Source of the DNA: Promethearchaeota archaeon
Lineage (GTDB): Archaea; Asgardarchaeota; Lokiarchaeia; Sigynarchaeales; SOKP01
Length of the DNA stretch: 23,165 nucleotides
Assembly: GCA_030605085.1 (NCBI GenBank)
Contig: JAUWBH010000094.1
Location: 1-23,165 of the forward strand
Reading direction: 5' to 3'
How positions within the stretch are numbered: position 1 is the first letter of the stretch; the number at the start of each line of letters is the position of its first letter. Under the pieces are notes generated by a model. It had not been told where the DNA came from. It made no database searches and saw only the letters and a list, made by a program, of their open reading frames with translations. Made by a program: the position numbers and the translations under genes. Shown one piece after another: positions 1 to 7,131 of this stretch.

Positions 1-32
1 GGAGACGCTTTTAAAATTTGTAGTCTTTCCAT
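1..32 (-). CDS. Possible start of a divergent gene cut by the window edge
   Basis: A minus-strand ATG at 32-30 opens a frame (MERLQILKAS) that runs off the left edge with no stop. An archaeal-looking TATA element lies about 28 bases upstream at 55-65, the spacing expected of a leaderless gene. Only ten codons are visible, so no function can be given and the call rests on promoter spacing. Confidence 0.35.
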   Translation of the reverse strand, partial: MERLQILKAS

Positions 33-54
33 GCTTTTAAGAACAGAATGGAAA

Positions 55-65
55 CTTTATTTAAG
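55..65 (-). promoter_or_regulatory. TATA box for the divergent edge gene
   Basis: On the minus strand this reads CTTAAATAAAG, centred about 28 bases before the ATG at 32-30. It resembles an archaeal box A. It is inferred from spacing and composition only. Confidence 0.35.
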
Positions 66-69
66 GGTA

Positions 70-89
70 TGATATGTAAGTGATATGTA
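70..89. repeat. Paired direct repeat TGATATGTA
   Basis: TGATATGTA occurs at 70-78 and again at 81-89. The two copies are 11 bases apart, about one helical turn, and lie just upstream of the TATA element of the edge gene. This is the layout of an operator bound by a dimeric regulator. No regulator can be named. Confidence 0.35.
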
Positions 90-247
90 GAAAAATTTTA
101 AATCATTCGTAAGTATTAATGTCATTATAAATAATACAAATTATTAATATAAATAGAAATAAACAATGTTTTTTTTTTCGCCGAATGAAAGTGCTAAGCG
201 AAGAAAATAAAAATATTCCGAAATAAATTTAATTAATTAAAATTTAA

Positions 248-257
248 TTTATATATT
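248..257 (+). promoter_or_regulatory. TATA box of the PfkB kinase gene
   Basis: TTTATATATT is centred about 28 bases upstream of the ATG at 281. This favours a leaderless transcript starting at that ATG rather than at the GTG nine bases earlier. Confidence 0.5.
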
Positions 258-280
258 ATTCATAGAACTATGTGTTTGTT

Positions 281-1282
281 ATGAGTTCTATAAGACAGAA
301 AGTTATTGTTCTTGGTTCGATTGCATTTGATTACATCATGGGTTTTGATGAAAATCTTGTCAATGCCGTTTCAATTGATCACGAAAAAGGTGAATATCAA
401 AGTACGGTTACAGCTAATAGTAGGGTACAATACTTCGGCGGCACAGCCGGTAATATCGCGTACAATCTTGGTCTATTGAATACGAATATCGTTTCTTTGT
501 TATGCTCTGTAGGAAAAGATTTTGAAAGTTTAGGATATAAAAAACATATAAAGAGCTTCAGAAACATAAATCTTGCTGTTGACATACATGAAGACATGTT
601 TACGGCTGCGTGTTATATAGTAAACGATGTTAAATCAAATCAAATGATCGTATTCCATGGAGGCGCTTTAGATAAGTGTAAAGAAATCGATTTAAGAGAA
701 AAGATTAAGGACCCAGAAAATTATATATATGCAATTAACTCAACTCAAAGCGTAGAGGCTATGGTGAATTTCGCAGAGCAATTATTTGATTTAAAAATCC
801 CCCAAATATTTGACCCTGGGCAAATAACCCCATTATTTCCTAAAGAATTATTAATTAATATAATAGAAAAATCAGAAATCTTAATTGGCAATCAATATGA
901 AATTGACCAAATTAAAAAAAAAACAGATATGTCCGAGAATGATCTCATAAAATATGTGAAAGCTATAATTATAACAAAGGGACCTGATGGATCAGAACTA
1001 ATTAAAGACGATAAAGGAAAGATTTATCATATTGATATTCCCATCAGTAAACCAAAAAAAGTTATTGATACGACGGGTGCCGGAGATGGTTATCGAGCGG
1101 GTATTTTAACGGGATTATCGTTAGATATGACATTGATAGATTCTTGCCGGTTAGGTTCTGTGATTGGGTCTTTTGTAGTAGAAAGTTCTGGGGCACAAAC
1201 GCAGAATTATAATATAACTGATGTGAAAAAAAGATTCGTCTCTACATATGAATATATCCCTCTTGAATTAGAAGGTTTATAG
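281..1282 (+). CDS. PfkB-family carbohydrate/nucleoside kinase
   Basis: A cytosolic kinase of the ribokinase/PfkB fold that should phosphorylate a sugar or nucleoside using a nucleotide donor. Both family signatures are visible: the N-terminal glycine-rich motif GGTAGNIAYNLG (about residue 53) and the C-terminal motif DTTGAGDGYRAG (about residue 263), whose last Asp is the expected catalytic base and whose glycines form the anion hole. The length, about 333 residues, is normal. I prefer the ATG at 281 because the TATA box at 248-257 sits at leaderless spacing; a GTG at 272 would add three residues. The early VLGSIAFDYIMGFD strand resembles archaeal nucleoside or ribokinase-type members, but the substrate cannot be read from sequence. 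The gene appears to stand alone, with a strong hairpin just after its TAG stop. Confidence 0.88.
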   Translation: MSSIRQKVIVLGSIAFDYIMGFDENLVNAVSIDHEKGEYQSTVTANSRVQYFGGTAGNIAYNLGLLNTNIVSLLCSVGKDFESLGYKKHIKSFRNINLAVDIHEDMFTAACYIVNDVKSNQMIVFHGGALDKCKEIDLREKIKDPENYIYAINSTQSVEAMVNFAEQLFDLKIPQIFDPGQITPLFPKELLINIIEKSEILIGNQYEIDQIKKKTDMSENDLIKYVKAIIITKGPDGSELIKDDKGKIYHIDIPISKPKKVIDTTGAGDGYRAGILTGLSLDMTLIDSCRLGSVIGSFVVESSGAQTQNYNITDVKKRFVSTYEYIPLELEGL

Positions 1283-1307
1283 ATAGACATCCTTTCTCGT
1301 TATAATA

Positions 1308-1338
1308 ATTTGTGTGTAAAATGTTTTTACACACAAAT
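1308..1338 (+). terminator. Perfect 14-bp hairpin after the kinase gene
   Basis: ATTTGTGTGTAAAA (1308-1321) and its exact reverse complement (1325-1338) are separated by three bases, giving a 14-bp stem with a TGT loop. It begins 26 bases after the kinase stop codon. It may end transcription or protect the mRNA 3' end. There is no long U-tract directly after it. Part of the sequence recurs at 1954-1971. Confidence 0.5.
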
Positions 1339-1468
1339 CTTGAAGTTTTAGGCATTTTTCTCTTAGGAAAATAAGGGAAAATGATCTTATTTATAAATCT
1401 TTTACATCTTTATTTTTATAAGAAAGGCTAAATTAAAAAAAGGATGTTCTCGTTAAGAATTAGCAATT

Positions 1469-1783
1469 ATGAGTCAAGATAATAATAATATTTCTGAACT
1501 TGATTTTTATACAAGTATCTTAGATTACTATCAAAAACCAAATCATAATCGTGAAAAGATAAAAATATGGGTTGCGCAACTCAAAATAAAATTAATGGAA
1601 TTATTAGATAATCCTATAAACAAGAATATTGTTAAGAATTCCCTAATTTTGTTACAATCTTTATTTGAAAATCATCCACCTGACATTTATAATAATAGAG
1701 GAGTGAATGTAAATCAACTATCAAGAAATGATAAAAAACTTATAATTTCGATATTACAAAAGGAATTTAAACTTCAACTTTGA
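1469..1783 (+). CDS. Small helical protein, unknown function
   Basis: A 104-residue, mostly polar and helical protein that I do not recognise. It has no signal peptide, no membrane segment and no cysteine pair. A charged first half (KIKIWVAQLKIKLMELL) is followed by a leucine-rich helix, a short PPD turn, and a basic C-terminus. An AT-rich, TATA-like stretch lies upstream around 1408-1425. A 12-codon frame starting at ATG 1444 overlaps this gene's start codon in another phase; whether it is translated is unknown. A stable hairpin follows at 1807-1845, suggesting a single-gene unit. Codon use matches the neighbours. Confidence 0.6.
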   Translation: MSQDNNNISELDFYTSILDYYQKPNHNREKIKIWVAQLKIKLMELLDNPINKNIVKNSLILLQSLFENHPPDIYNNRGVNVNQLSRNDKKLIISILQKEFKLQL

Positions 1784-1806
1784 TGTATTTTTCAATACTA
1801 CATCAT

Positions 1807-1845
1807 ATTTCTTGCTTATTGTTTTATAAATCTTGAGCAAGAAAT
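1807..1845 (+). terminator. Hairpin terminator after the 104-residue gene
   Basis: ATTTCTTGCT (1807-1816) pairs exactly with AGCAAGAAAT (1836-1845) around a 19-base loop and is followed by a CTTTTCTC tract. It starts 24 bases after the TGA stop, so transcript termination is the simplest reading. Confidence 0.45.
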
Positions 1846-2218
1846 CTTTTCTCTAACCTCATTTCTTATTATAGAATGTGCTATAATATTTTCTGTATTT
1901 CACATAAAAAAGAAAAATTAAATACATCCGTTCTAATTCTTTCAAATAAAAATTTTGTGTGTAAAATGTTTGCGCGAGACTATCGTAAGAAATAAAGATA
2001 GAATATTCGAATTTTTAAATAACTTCCAAGTTTATTTATGTAGGTATAAGAAAAAATTTTAACTGTTGTTTTAAACTCACGATTATTAATCGTTTAAATC
2101 ACATAAAACTGATGTTTTAAAAGCTATAAAAACTGAATATACCGGAGTAAATTACAGGTACAAAAAATAGCAACGAATAAACACAAATCAAAATTTAAAT
2201 ACATGGAGGTGATAGTGC
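1846..2218. other. AT-rich intergenic stretch with short inverted and direct repeats
   Basis: No convincing gene is visible here. An 18-base segment at 1954-1971 is identical to 1309-1326, one arm plus loop of the hairpin after the kinase gene, but here without the second arm. A 15-base palindrome (ACGATTATTAATCGT) lies at 2079-2093 with partly complementary flanks. The right end carries a TATA-like AAATTTAAATAC (about 2190-2201) before the small membrane-protein gene. Confidence 0.4.
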
Positions 2219-2347
2219 GTGATTAGTAAAAATACAGTATTAGTATTTTTATTGTTTGTCTTAGAATTTACTGTTTGTGTTTTAGTTGGTGGTTTTTTAG
2301 GTACAATCATAATGAAAATAATTATTTTATTATTCAAATTAAGATAA
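2219..2347 (+). CDS. 42-residue membrane miniprotein
   Basis: A short frame with start codon GTG at 2219 encodes about 42 residues. They are almost entirely hydrophobic after a short polar start (MISKNTVLVFLLFVLEF), with a glycine-rich hinge VGGFLG near residues 23-28 and a basic C-terminus. I predict one membrane helix, possibly two tightly packed ones. A strong Shine-Dalgarno-like GGAGGTGAT at 2206-2213 precedes the GTG, and the nearest upstream in-frame codon is a stop, so the start is well defined. A second small membrane protein follows 51 bases later on the same strand, so the two may be co-transcribed. No family is recognised. Confidence 0.55.
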   Translation: MISKNTVLVFLLFVLEFTVCVLVGGFLGTIIMKIIILLFKLR

Positions 2348-2398
2348 TACAAAAGGATTGAGGCTAAGATTGGTATAAAAATTATATGGGGTAATTAA

Positions 2399-2653
2399 AT
2401 GGAAGTAAATGATAGTAAAGGAGTAAATTTAATTTATTTAGCGGCAAAGTTATACATTTGTTCACATGTTTTATTATTTGGATTTTATATAACAGGATGG
2501 CTTTGGTATGCCTTTTTTATTACTGGTGGTCCAGTTCCCGTAAATTTTAATAGATACGACGAGTTAGCCGCAGAATTTATTTGGATTAACATTACTTTTG
2601 TGATGTTAATAATCAGCTCTATTTACATTGTAGCATACAAACATGAGAAATAA
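2399..2653 (+). CDS. Small two-helix membrane protein
   Basis: An 84-residue protein that I do not recognise. Two hydrophobic segments are visible, at about residues 10-42 and 58-80, joined by a polar loop containing GGPVPVNFNRYDEL. The first segment has several aromatic residues (GWLWYAFF) near its end. The short lysine-bearing ends suggest both termini face the cytosol. A weak ribosome-binding sequence (GGGG) precedes the ATG. It follows the 42-residue membrane miniprotein by 51 bases, so an operon of two small membrane proteins is plausible. A long T-tract follows the stop. Confidence 0.6.
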   Translation: MEVNDSKGVNLIYLAAKLYICSHVLLFGFYITGWLWYAFFITGGPVPVNFNRYDELAAEFIWINITFVMLIISSIYIVAYKHEK

Positions 2654-2661
2654 TTAATCTC

Positions 2662-2671
2662 TTTTTTTTTT
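2662..2671 (+). terminator. T-tract terminator
   Basis: Ten consecutive T residues lie eight bases after the stop codon of the 84-residue membrane-protein gene. Archaeal RNA polymerase commonly stops at such U-tracts without needing a hairpin. Confidence 0.4.
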
Positions 2672-2776
2672 CTAATTTATAATTTATATCGATTTCTTTT
2701 TATCATAAAATAAAAGAAAAAGTAGAAATTTTTTAAAAAATACAATATCTATAACAAACTTTAATTTTTCTTTTTC

Positions 2777-3400
2777 ATGGCAATAGAAGAATTCAGATTT
2801 GAATGCACCAAATGCGGGTTCTGTTGTACAGATAAAAAAACGATAGTAAATGTTACCTATTTAGATATATTGCGAATAAAAAATGGTTTAGATTTAACTT
2901 TAAACGAAGTTATTGAAATTCTTGGATTTTACGTTTTTGATAAGAAACTTGCCCGAGAAGAACTTAAAAAAATGGTTTTATCACCTATAGAAACCGAAAA
3001 AGGCTTAACTTTTATAGGACTTATGAAGAAAGCGAGTGGCGAATGTTATTTCTTTAATGAACAAACTAAAAAATGTTCAATTTATACGGTCAGGCATATG
3101 TTTTGTCGCACTTTTCCATTTACTTTTAGAATTGTATTCGATAAGCAGGACAAAACAAAGGCAAAAATAATAATGTTTTATACTGAAAAAGGGAAAAATT
3201 ACTGCCCAGGAATTGGATTGGAAGCACCTATCATTGATGAAAAAGAATGGATTAAGATAGGTAAAACAGTAATCGAAGAAATGAACGATAATCACTTTAT
3301 AGCAGAAAATTGGAATGAGGCAGTAAGAAAAAGTAAAATAACTCCTTCTGTTAGGAACTTCCTATTAGGTGTCTTTAAATTAAAAGAAAAGAGCAATTAA
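2777..3400 (+). CDS. YkgJ-like cysteine-cluster protein (putative metal-binding)
   Basis: A 207-residue protein of the YkgJ/UPF0153 type, a family with a conserved cysteine cluster thought to bind zinc or an iron-sulfur centre. The N-terminal motif ECTKCGFCC (Cys10, 13, 16, 17) matches the family CxxCGxCC. A second set follows: Cys90 (GECYFF), Cys100 in KKCSIYTVR, Cys110 in FCRTFPF, and Cys143 in NYCPG, in the typical family order. The R-x-x-x-CR-x-FPF segment is diagnostic. The length is normal and the protein is cytosolic. Its biochemical role is not established for the family, so none is assigned. It is convergent with the gene at 3408-4982, with only seven bases between the two stop codons. 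Confidence 0.8.
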   Translation: MAIEEFRFECTKCGFCCTDKKTIVNVTYLDILRIKNGLDLTLNEVIEILGFYVFDKKLAREELKKMVLSPIETEKGLTFIGLMKKASGECYFFNEQTKKCSIYTVRHMFCRTFPFTFRIVFDKQDKTKAKIIMFYTEKGKNYCPGIGLEAPIIDEKEWIKIGKTVIEEMNDNHFIAENWNEAVRKSKITPSVRNFLLGVFKLKEKSN

Positions 3401-3407
3401 AATAGAC

Positions 3408-4982
3408 TCACGTTATATATCCATATTGAGAACAAGCAAGGAGTCCCCAAAAAAGCATTCTAAGTTCTACTGTAAGTGCTAAAATATCATTCTCCCAATT
3501 AAATTCTTTTGATTGGTTTTCATAAGTAAAAAACTTTGTAGAAGAAACTATGTATGAAATAAGAGTATGAATTAACTCGCTCTCTAAGTTCTTTAAGCCA
3601 AACATGTCCATAATTAAAAGTGCTTTGGCAGAATCGGTTATAGTATCTTTTATTGATAATCCGCTCGATGATATTGATGTTTTTAATTCTGCATTATAAA
3701 TTTTTCTAAATTTACTGATATCAACTTCCTTATCTAATAATCTTATGCACGCTAAGTGCTCAAAAATATCTAATATTAAGTTAGATTCTTCTAAATTAGT
3801 TAATATATTCAAATTTAGAATTTTGGACAAAAGAAGATTTTTCTCTGGAATTTTTACTCCAAAATTTTCCAGCATCTTTATACTTAGAAGAGTGTAAAAA
3901 TTTAAATGCAATTTTTCTGATAGAAAATCTTTTATCTCAGCATCGATGAAATTTTTGATTTCAAAAAGATTTACAACGTCGGGTGTGTTTTTAAGTATAT
4001 TTAATTCTGAAAAAACTGCTAAACTGTGAAATATACTAATTGGATCTGGTTCCACATACTTAAAATTACTAAAAATTCTTCCAAAAATGTGATCGTTTGT
4101 TATCGAAATAATTTCATCATGTTCAAAAGGAATTTTAATATTTAGCATTTTTAATATAGAAACATAATAGAATAAGTTCTCTAAATTAAAGAATTCCGGA
4201 GTTTTATCTTTAGAATTTATTAAATTCTCTGTATCAATATTAAATTTCTTAATTATCCCTGACTTGACATGAGGAAAATTACCAAAATAATCAAGAAAAC
4301 TCCTTGTTTCTCCTTGATAATAGAATTTCATTTTTGGCTGTTCTAACTCTTTAAGAGGAGAATATTCTTGAGTAGAACGCTCTATTTTCCCAGAAAGTTT
4401 AAATATTTTTGATTTAACCGATAAAGTAAATGGATTGATATATTCTTCTATTTCAATTAGTACTTCCTTAACAAAATCTTTAAATTGAGTTGATGTAATA
4501 TAATCGTGCTTAAATTGATCTAAACGATTTAGAAAATTCCGTGGTAATAGGTCAAACAAATCTAAATTTTCAATTTTATTAGTATCTAAATCAATTAGAT
4601 ATTTTAGTAAAATTTCAATAAGGTTCTTATTAACAAATTCTTTTAAGTCCTTTTCAAAAAATGATTTGTAATTCTGATATTCATCTCTCTTATCGACGAT
4701 AATTTTCGCAAGGTTTTTCGAATCTTCATTTAATTTTTTATTAGGAACACCAATCGTCATAAGAGCTAATCTAATAGTTTTTATCATTACTACAATAGTT
4801 TCTTGTATAGATTTATCTGATTCAGCGTATAATATGGTTTCTAAATCAACATCTCTTTCTTTAAAAAGATCCTTTATATAAGAATAACACCGATTAAAAA
4901 ATTCAAAAATCTCATCTTTATACGACTCCAAAAAAATTGTTAATAACGTGCCAAAATCTTCCGTTTTTACTAGATTATCCAT
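3408..4982 (-). CDS. Large helical protein with toroid-like repeats, unknown function
   Basis: A 524-residue, mostly helical protein with no membrane segment or cysteine cluster. Residues 1-200 are an acidic helical region. Residues about 265-480 contain roughly five repeats of 40-60 residues, each with a leading helix of the type FYYVSILKMLNI, IFHSLAVFSELNIL or FYTLLSIKMLENFG, followed by a second helix. This spacing recalls the alpha/alpha toroid of prenyltransferase/terpene-cyclase-like proteins, but no Zn ligands or DxDD motif are visible, so enzymatic activity is not supported. A strong Shine-Dalgarno (AAGGAGG, complement at 4994-5000) precedes the ATG by about 11 bases and fixes the start. 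The gene is convergent with the YkgJ-like gene. Confidence 0.6.
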   Translation of the reverse strand: MDNLVKTEDFGTLLTIFLESYKDEIFEFFNRCYSYIKDLFKERDVDLETILYAESDKSIQETIVVMIKTIRLALMTIGVPNKKLNEDSKNLAKIIVDKRDEYQNYKSFFEKDLKEFVNKNLIEILLKYLIDLDTNKIENLDLFDLLPRNFLNRLDQFKHDYITSTQFKDFVKEVLIEIEEYINPFTLSVKSKIFKLSGKIERSTQEYSPLKELEQPKMKFYYQGETRSFLDYFGNFPHVKSGIIKKFNIDTENLINSKDKTPEFFNLENLFYYVSILKMLNIKIPFEHDEIISITNDHIFGRIFSNFKYVEPDPISIFHSLAVFSELNILKNTPDVVNLFEIKNFIDAEIKDFLSEKLHLNFYTLLSIKMLENFGVKIPEKNLLLSKILNLNILTNLEESNLILDIFEHLACIRLLDKEVDISKFRKIYNAELKTSISSSGLSIKDTITDSAKALLIMDMFGLKNLESELIHTLISYIVSSTKFFTYENQSKEFNWENDILALTVELRMLFWGLLACSQYGYIT

Positions 4983-5208
4983 TATTCAACTTTCCTCCTT
5001 TATCAATTTACCATAAATCCATTCTCAATAGATTAAAAGAAATTAGGATAAATTATCATTTATAATTTTTTATTATATTTTAATAATTATCCAAGGTCAG
5101 TATTAAACTTTCTTTCTTCAACTGCATATTAATTCAATATTATATCACATGGGTTTATTAGAAATCAAACTTTAAATACCAAGCTCATATATTTATCAGT
5201 TAGTAATT

Positions 5209-5946
5209 ATGGAAAATTTTAATTATAATAGAATCGCAAAAGATTATCATTTTAAAAGAATAAAACCTTGGAAAACTCTCGAGAACTTTTTATCATATTT
5301 AAGAGAAAAGGAATATTCTTTTAATGGATTTTGCGTCGATTTAGGGTGCGCTAATGGTAGACATTTTATAATATTTAAAACTTCTAAGAATAAATTAATT
5401 GGTATAGATAATTCACTCGAATTTTTGAAAATCGCTAAAGAAAGGTTGAGAGATAATAGTCAATACAATAAAAACGAATCTGATAATATTCAACTAATTC
5501 TTGGGGATCTAAATTTCATCCCTGTTAGATCTCAATCTATTCAAACATTTTTTTCAATCGCAACAATTCACCATATAAAAGGAATTAAAAAAAGGCAAAG
5601 CGCAATATCTCAGATGTTTAACTTATTAAACACGAATGGTTTTTTCTTATTATCTGTGTGGAGAAGATGGCAAGAAAATCTTAAAAAATACTTTATTTTC
5701 GATTGGTTTAAAAGAAAATTTAATCCAAAATTCAAAAAACAACAAAAAAACTTAGATCTAAAGGACTTTGGGGATAGATTTGTTCCGTGGACTATTTCTA
5801 AAGAAAAAAAAACATATAATCGATTTTATCATTTCTTTTCTCGGCGAGAGATGTTAAAATTATTGAAGCTTTTTAAGATTAAAGAGCTTAAAAAAATTGG
5901 GGGTCCTGGAAATGAGGATAATTTTTTTATTTTAGCTCAAAAGTAA
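5209..5946 (+). CDS. Trm9-like tRNA wobble-uridine carboxymethyl methyltransferase
   Basis: An S-adenosylmethionine-dependent methyltransferase of 245 residues. Motif I is VDLGCANGRH (residues 43-52), the ribose-binding acidic residue is in GIDNS (65-69), and GDLNFIPV follows at 99-106. The rest matches the Trm9/ALKBH8 family, which methylates 5-carboxymethyluridine at tRNA position 34: SIATIHHIKG (116-125), the KKRQ pair after it, SVWRRWQ (149-155), FVPW (191-194), RFYHFF (205-210), and a DNFF-I-A-K terminus. In that pathway an Elp3-type enzyme makes the substrate; no elp3 gene lies in this window. The protein is cytosolic. TATA-like sequence at about 5171-5180 supports the chosen ATG. Generic class I methyltransferase is certain; the tRNA assignment is strong but read by eye. 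Confidence 0.8.
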   Translation: MENFNYNRIAKDYHFKRIKPWKTLENFLSYLREKEYSFNGFCVDLGCANGRHFIIFKTSKNKLIGIDNSLEFLKIAKERLRDNSQYNKNESDNIQLILGDLNFIPVRSQSIQTFFSIATIHHIKGIKKRQSAISQMFNLLNTNGFFLLSVWRRWQENLKKYFIFDWFKRKFNPKFKKQQKNLDLKDFGDRFVPWTISKEKKTYNRFYHFFSRREMLKLLKLFKIKELKKIGGPGNEDNFFILAQK

Positions 5947-5971
5947 ACTAAAATGCATAAGCATAAATAAA

Positions 5972-6061
5972 TTAAATATTGTTTTTCTCTTTTTCCTTCA
6001 TTTTGTCAAACCAATCTTTTAATTCAGTCATAAGTCTCTGGTGAGTGTTAGCTCCTCTCAT
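5972..6061 (-). CDS. 29-codon ORF downstream of a proline-rich frame
   Basis: A short lysine/glutamate-rich frame (MRGANTHQRLMTELKDWFDK, then a charged end). It begins directly after, and in the same reading frame as, a TAA that closes the read-through extension of the 77-residue gene at 6125-6358. A GAGGAGG purine stretch about 10-15 bases upstream could serve as a ribosome-binding site. It may be a separate miniprotein or the last piece of a longer gene broken by two stops (TAG at 6127-6125, TAA at 6064-6062). Confidence 0.3.
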   Translation of the reverse strand: MRGANTHQRLMTELKDWFDKMKEKEKNNI

Positions 6062-6124
6062 TTAACTATCTATTTCCTCCTCTTTCGGAAGTGGTGGTGG
6101 AGGTGGTCTTGGTTCTATTTGTGT

Positions 6125-6358
6125 CTATTCTGTCGATTGTATAGTATCTGTGCTGGTTTGAAGTCTATTTATCTCGTCAAATCTCTTTTCTAAATCGGCG
6201 ATTTTTTCATTTATACCATCAATCATTTGGTCAAAGATTTTGGGCATTTTAAAAACAACATGTAATAAATTTTCAATAATGCTCCCTAAAGCCTCTATTT
6301 TCTCTTCTGGTGTTCCTTTTCTTACCTCTTCCAAAACTTTGCTAAATTCTTCTGCCAT
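6125..6358 (-). CDS. Small coiled-coil protein, possibly truncated
   Basis: A 77-residue charged helical protein. The first half (EFSKVLEEVRKGTPEEKIEAL) is amphipathic, and the second half (DGINEKIADLEKRFDEINRL) is a likely short coiled coil, so oligomerisation is probable. No family is recognised. After the TAG stop the same frame stays open for 20 codons and encodes a striking proline-rich acidic tail (IEPRPPPPPLPKEEE) before a TAA, and then the 29-codon ORF. The true product may therefore once have been, or may still be, longer. The gene lies 113 bases downstream of the coiled-coil gene at 6472-7029 on the same strand, and both pair helices with proline-rich stretches. Confidence 0.5.
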   Translation of the reverse strand: MAEEFSKVLEEVRKGTPEEKIEALGSIIENLLHVVFKMPKIFDQMIDGINEKIADLEKRFDEINRLQTSTDTIQSTE

Positions 6359-6471
6359 AAGAACACTTCAAAAAGTTGTTTCATTCCACATAAGCTAAAA
6401 TTTAAAGATCTTTGCCTTTAGAAGGAATACCTATTGATTTAATCGTTTGTAGGATTTAATTTCTAAAATTA

Positions 6472-7029
6472 TTAGTCCTTAGATGCTTTATTATATTCAT
6501 CCGTCAGAATCTTTATTGCTTCTGCCATGTCTTTAATTGCTTTCTCTCTTTGTTCTGAAGTAATTTTATAAATATCTTCTTCATCCTTAAGGTCCTTTAA
6601 ACGAATCAACAATCCAGATATTTCATCACTTATAGTCCCTAAAGTTTCTTTCTCTTGAGATAAATTAGGCATTATTTCTTTGGAAGGCTCCACAGGTATA
6701 GTCTCAAGTTCTTGTGGTGGAGCGTGTGGTGGAACATGTGGTGGAGCATGTGGTGATTCTATTCTTTTGGGTGGTCCGATTTTTGTAACATGCTTTCCTT
6801 CATCAATATCTTTAACGACTAGTTCGGCTGAAGGTTGCTCTAAAGACGAAATGCTAACAGTCTCTACTTTTGAAACTTTAATTTTACCGATGTCTTTTTC
6901 GATTTTTGCTAAAGATTTGCTAAATTTAAACATCTTATCAGCGGTATCTTTTAGGAGCTCTGCTGAATCGTTTAAAATCTTTTTAAGAGATTTTATACCT
7001 TGTGTTAATTTTTTTACATCTGAAGGCAA
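6472..7029 (-). CDS. Coiled-coil protein with proline-rich linker
   Basis: A 185-residue soluble protein with three parts: an N-terminal lysine-rich helix (residues 5-50), a disordered middle with HAPPHVPPHAPP at 94-105, and a C-terminal helix (132-182). I do not recognise a family. Such a layout suits a scaffold or adaptor, but that is inference. The start is a TTG at 7029 preceded by a TATA-like AATTTAAAAATAAAAG about 25 bases upstream, consistent with a leaderless transcript. The frame is also open upstream to the TAG of the next gene (7132), but those codons look like intergenic sequence. The proline segment comes from a 12-base tandem DNA repeat. Confidence 0.6.
   Translation of the reverse strand: MPSDVKKLTQGIKSLKKILNDSAELLKDTADKMFKFSKSLAKIEKDIGKIKVSKVETVSISSLEQPSAELVVKDIDEGKHVTKIGPPKRIESPHAPPHVPPHAPPQELETIPVEPSKEIMPNLSQEKETLGTISDEISGLLIRLKDLKDEEDIYKITSEQREKAIKDMAEAIKILTDEYNKASKD
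6713..6755. repeat. 12-base tandem repeat inside the coiled-coil gene
   Basis: Three full units of TGTGGTGGAGCG-like sequence (6713-6724, 6725-6736, 6737-6748) and a partial fourth. On the minus strand they encode the four-residue units HAPP, HVPP and HAPP. The period is a multiple of three, so copy-number change would lengthen or shorten the linker without a frameshift. Confidence 0.7.
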
Positions 7030-7131
7030 TTTAAAAATTGAATTCGCTTTTATTTTTAAATTTAATTTAGAAATATATGGAATTTTAGCTTTATATTTTT
7101 TTAGGTAATTTAAAAAAGAAATAATCTTGAA

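Noticed and set aside
6680..7108. Plus-strand frame with GGACGGTCGGAC-like repeats
   Set aside because: It is antisense to the proline-rich coiled-coil gene, and its Gly/Cys repeat mirrors the HAPP repeat.
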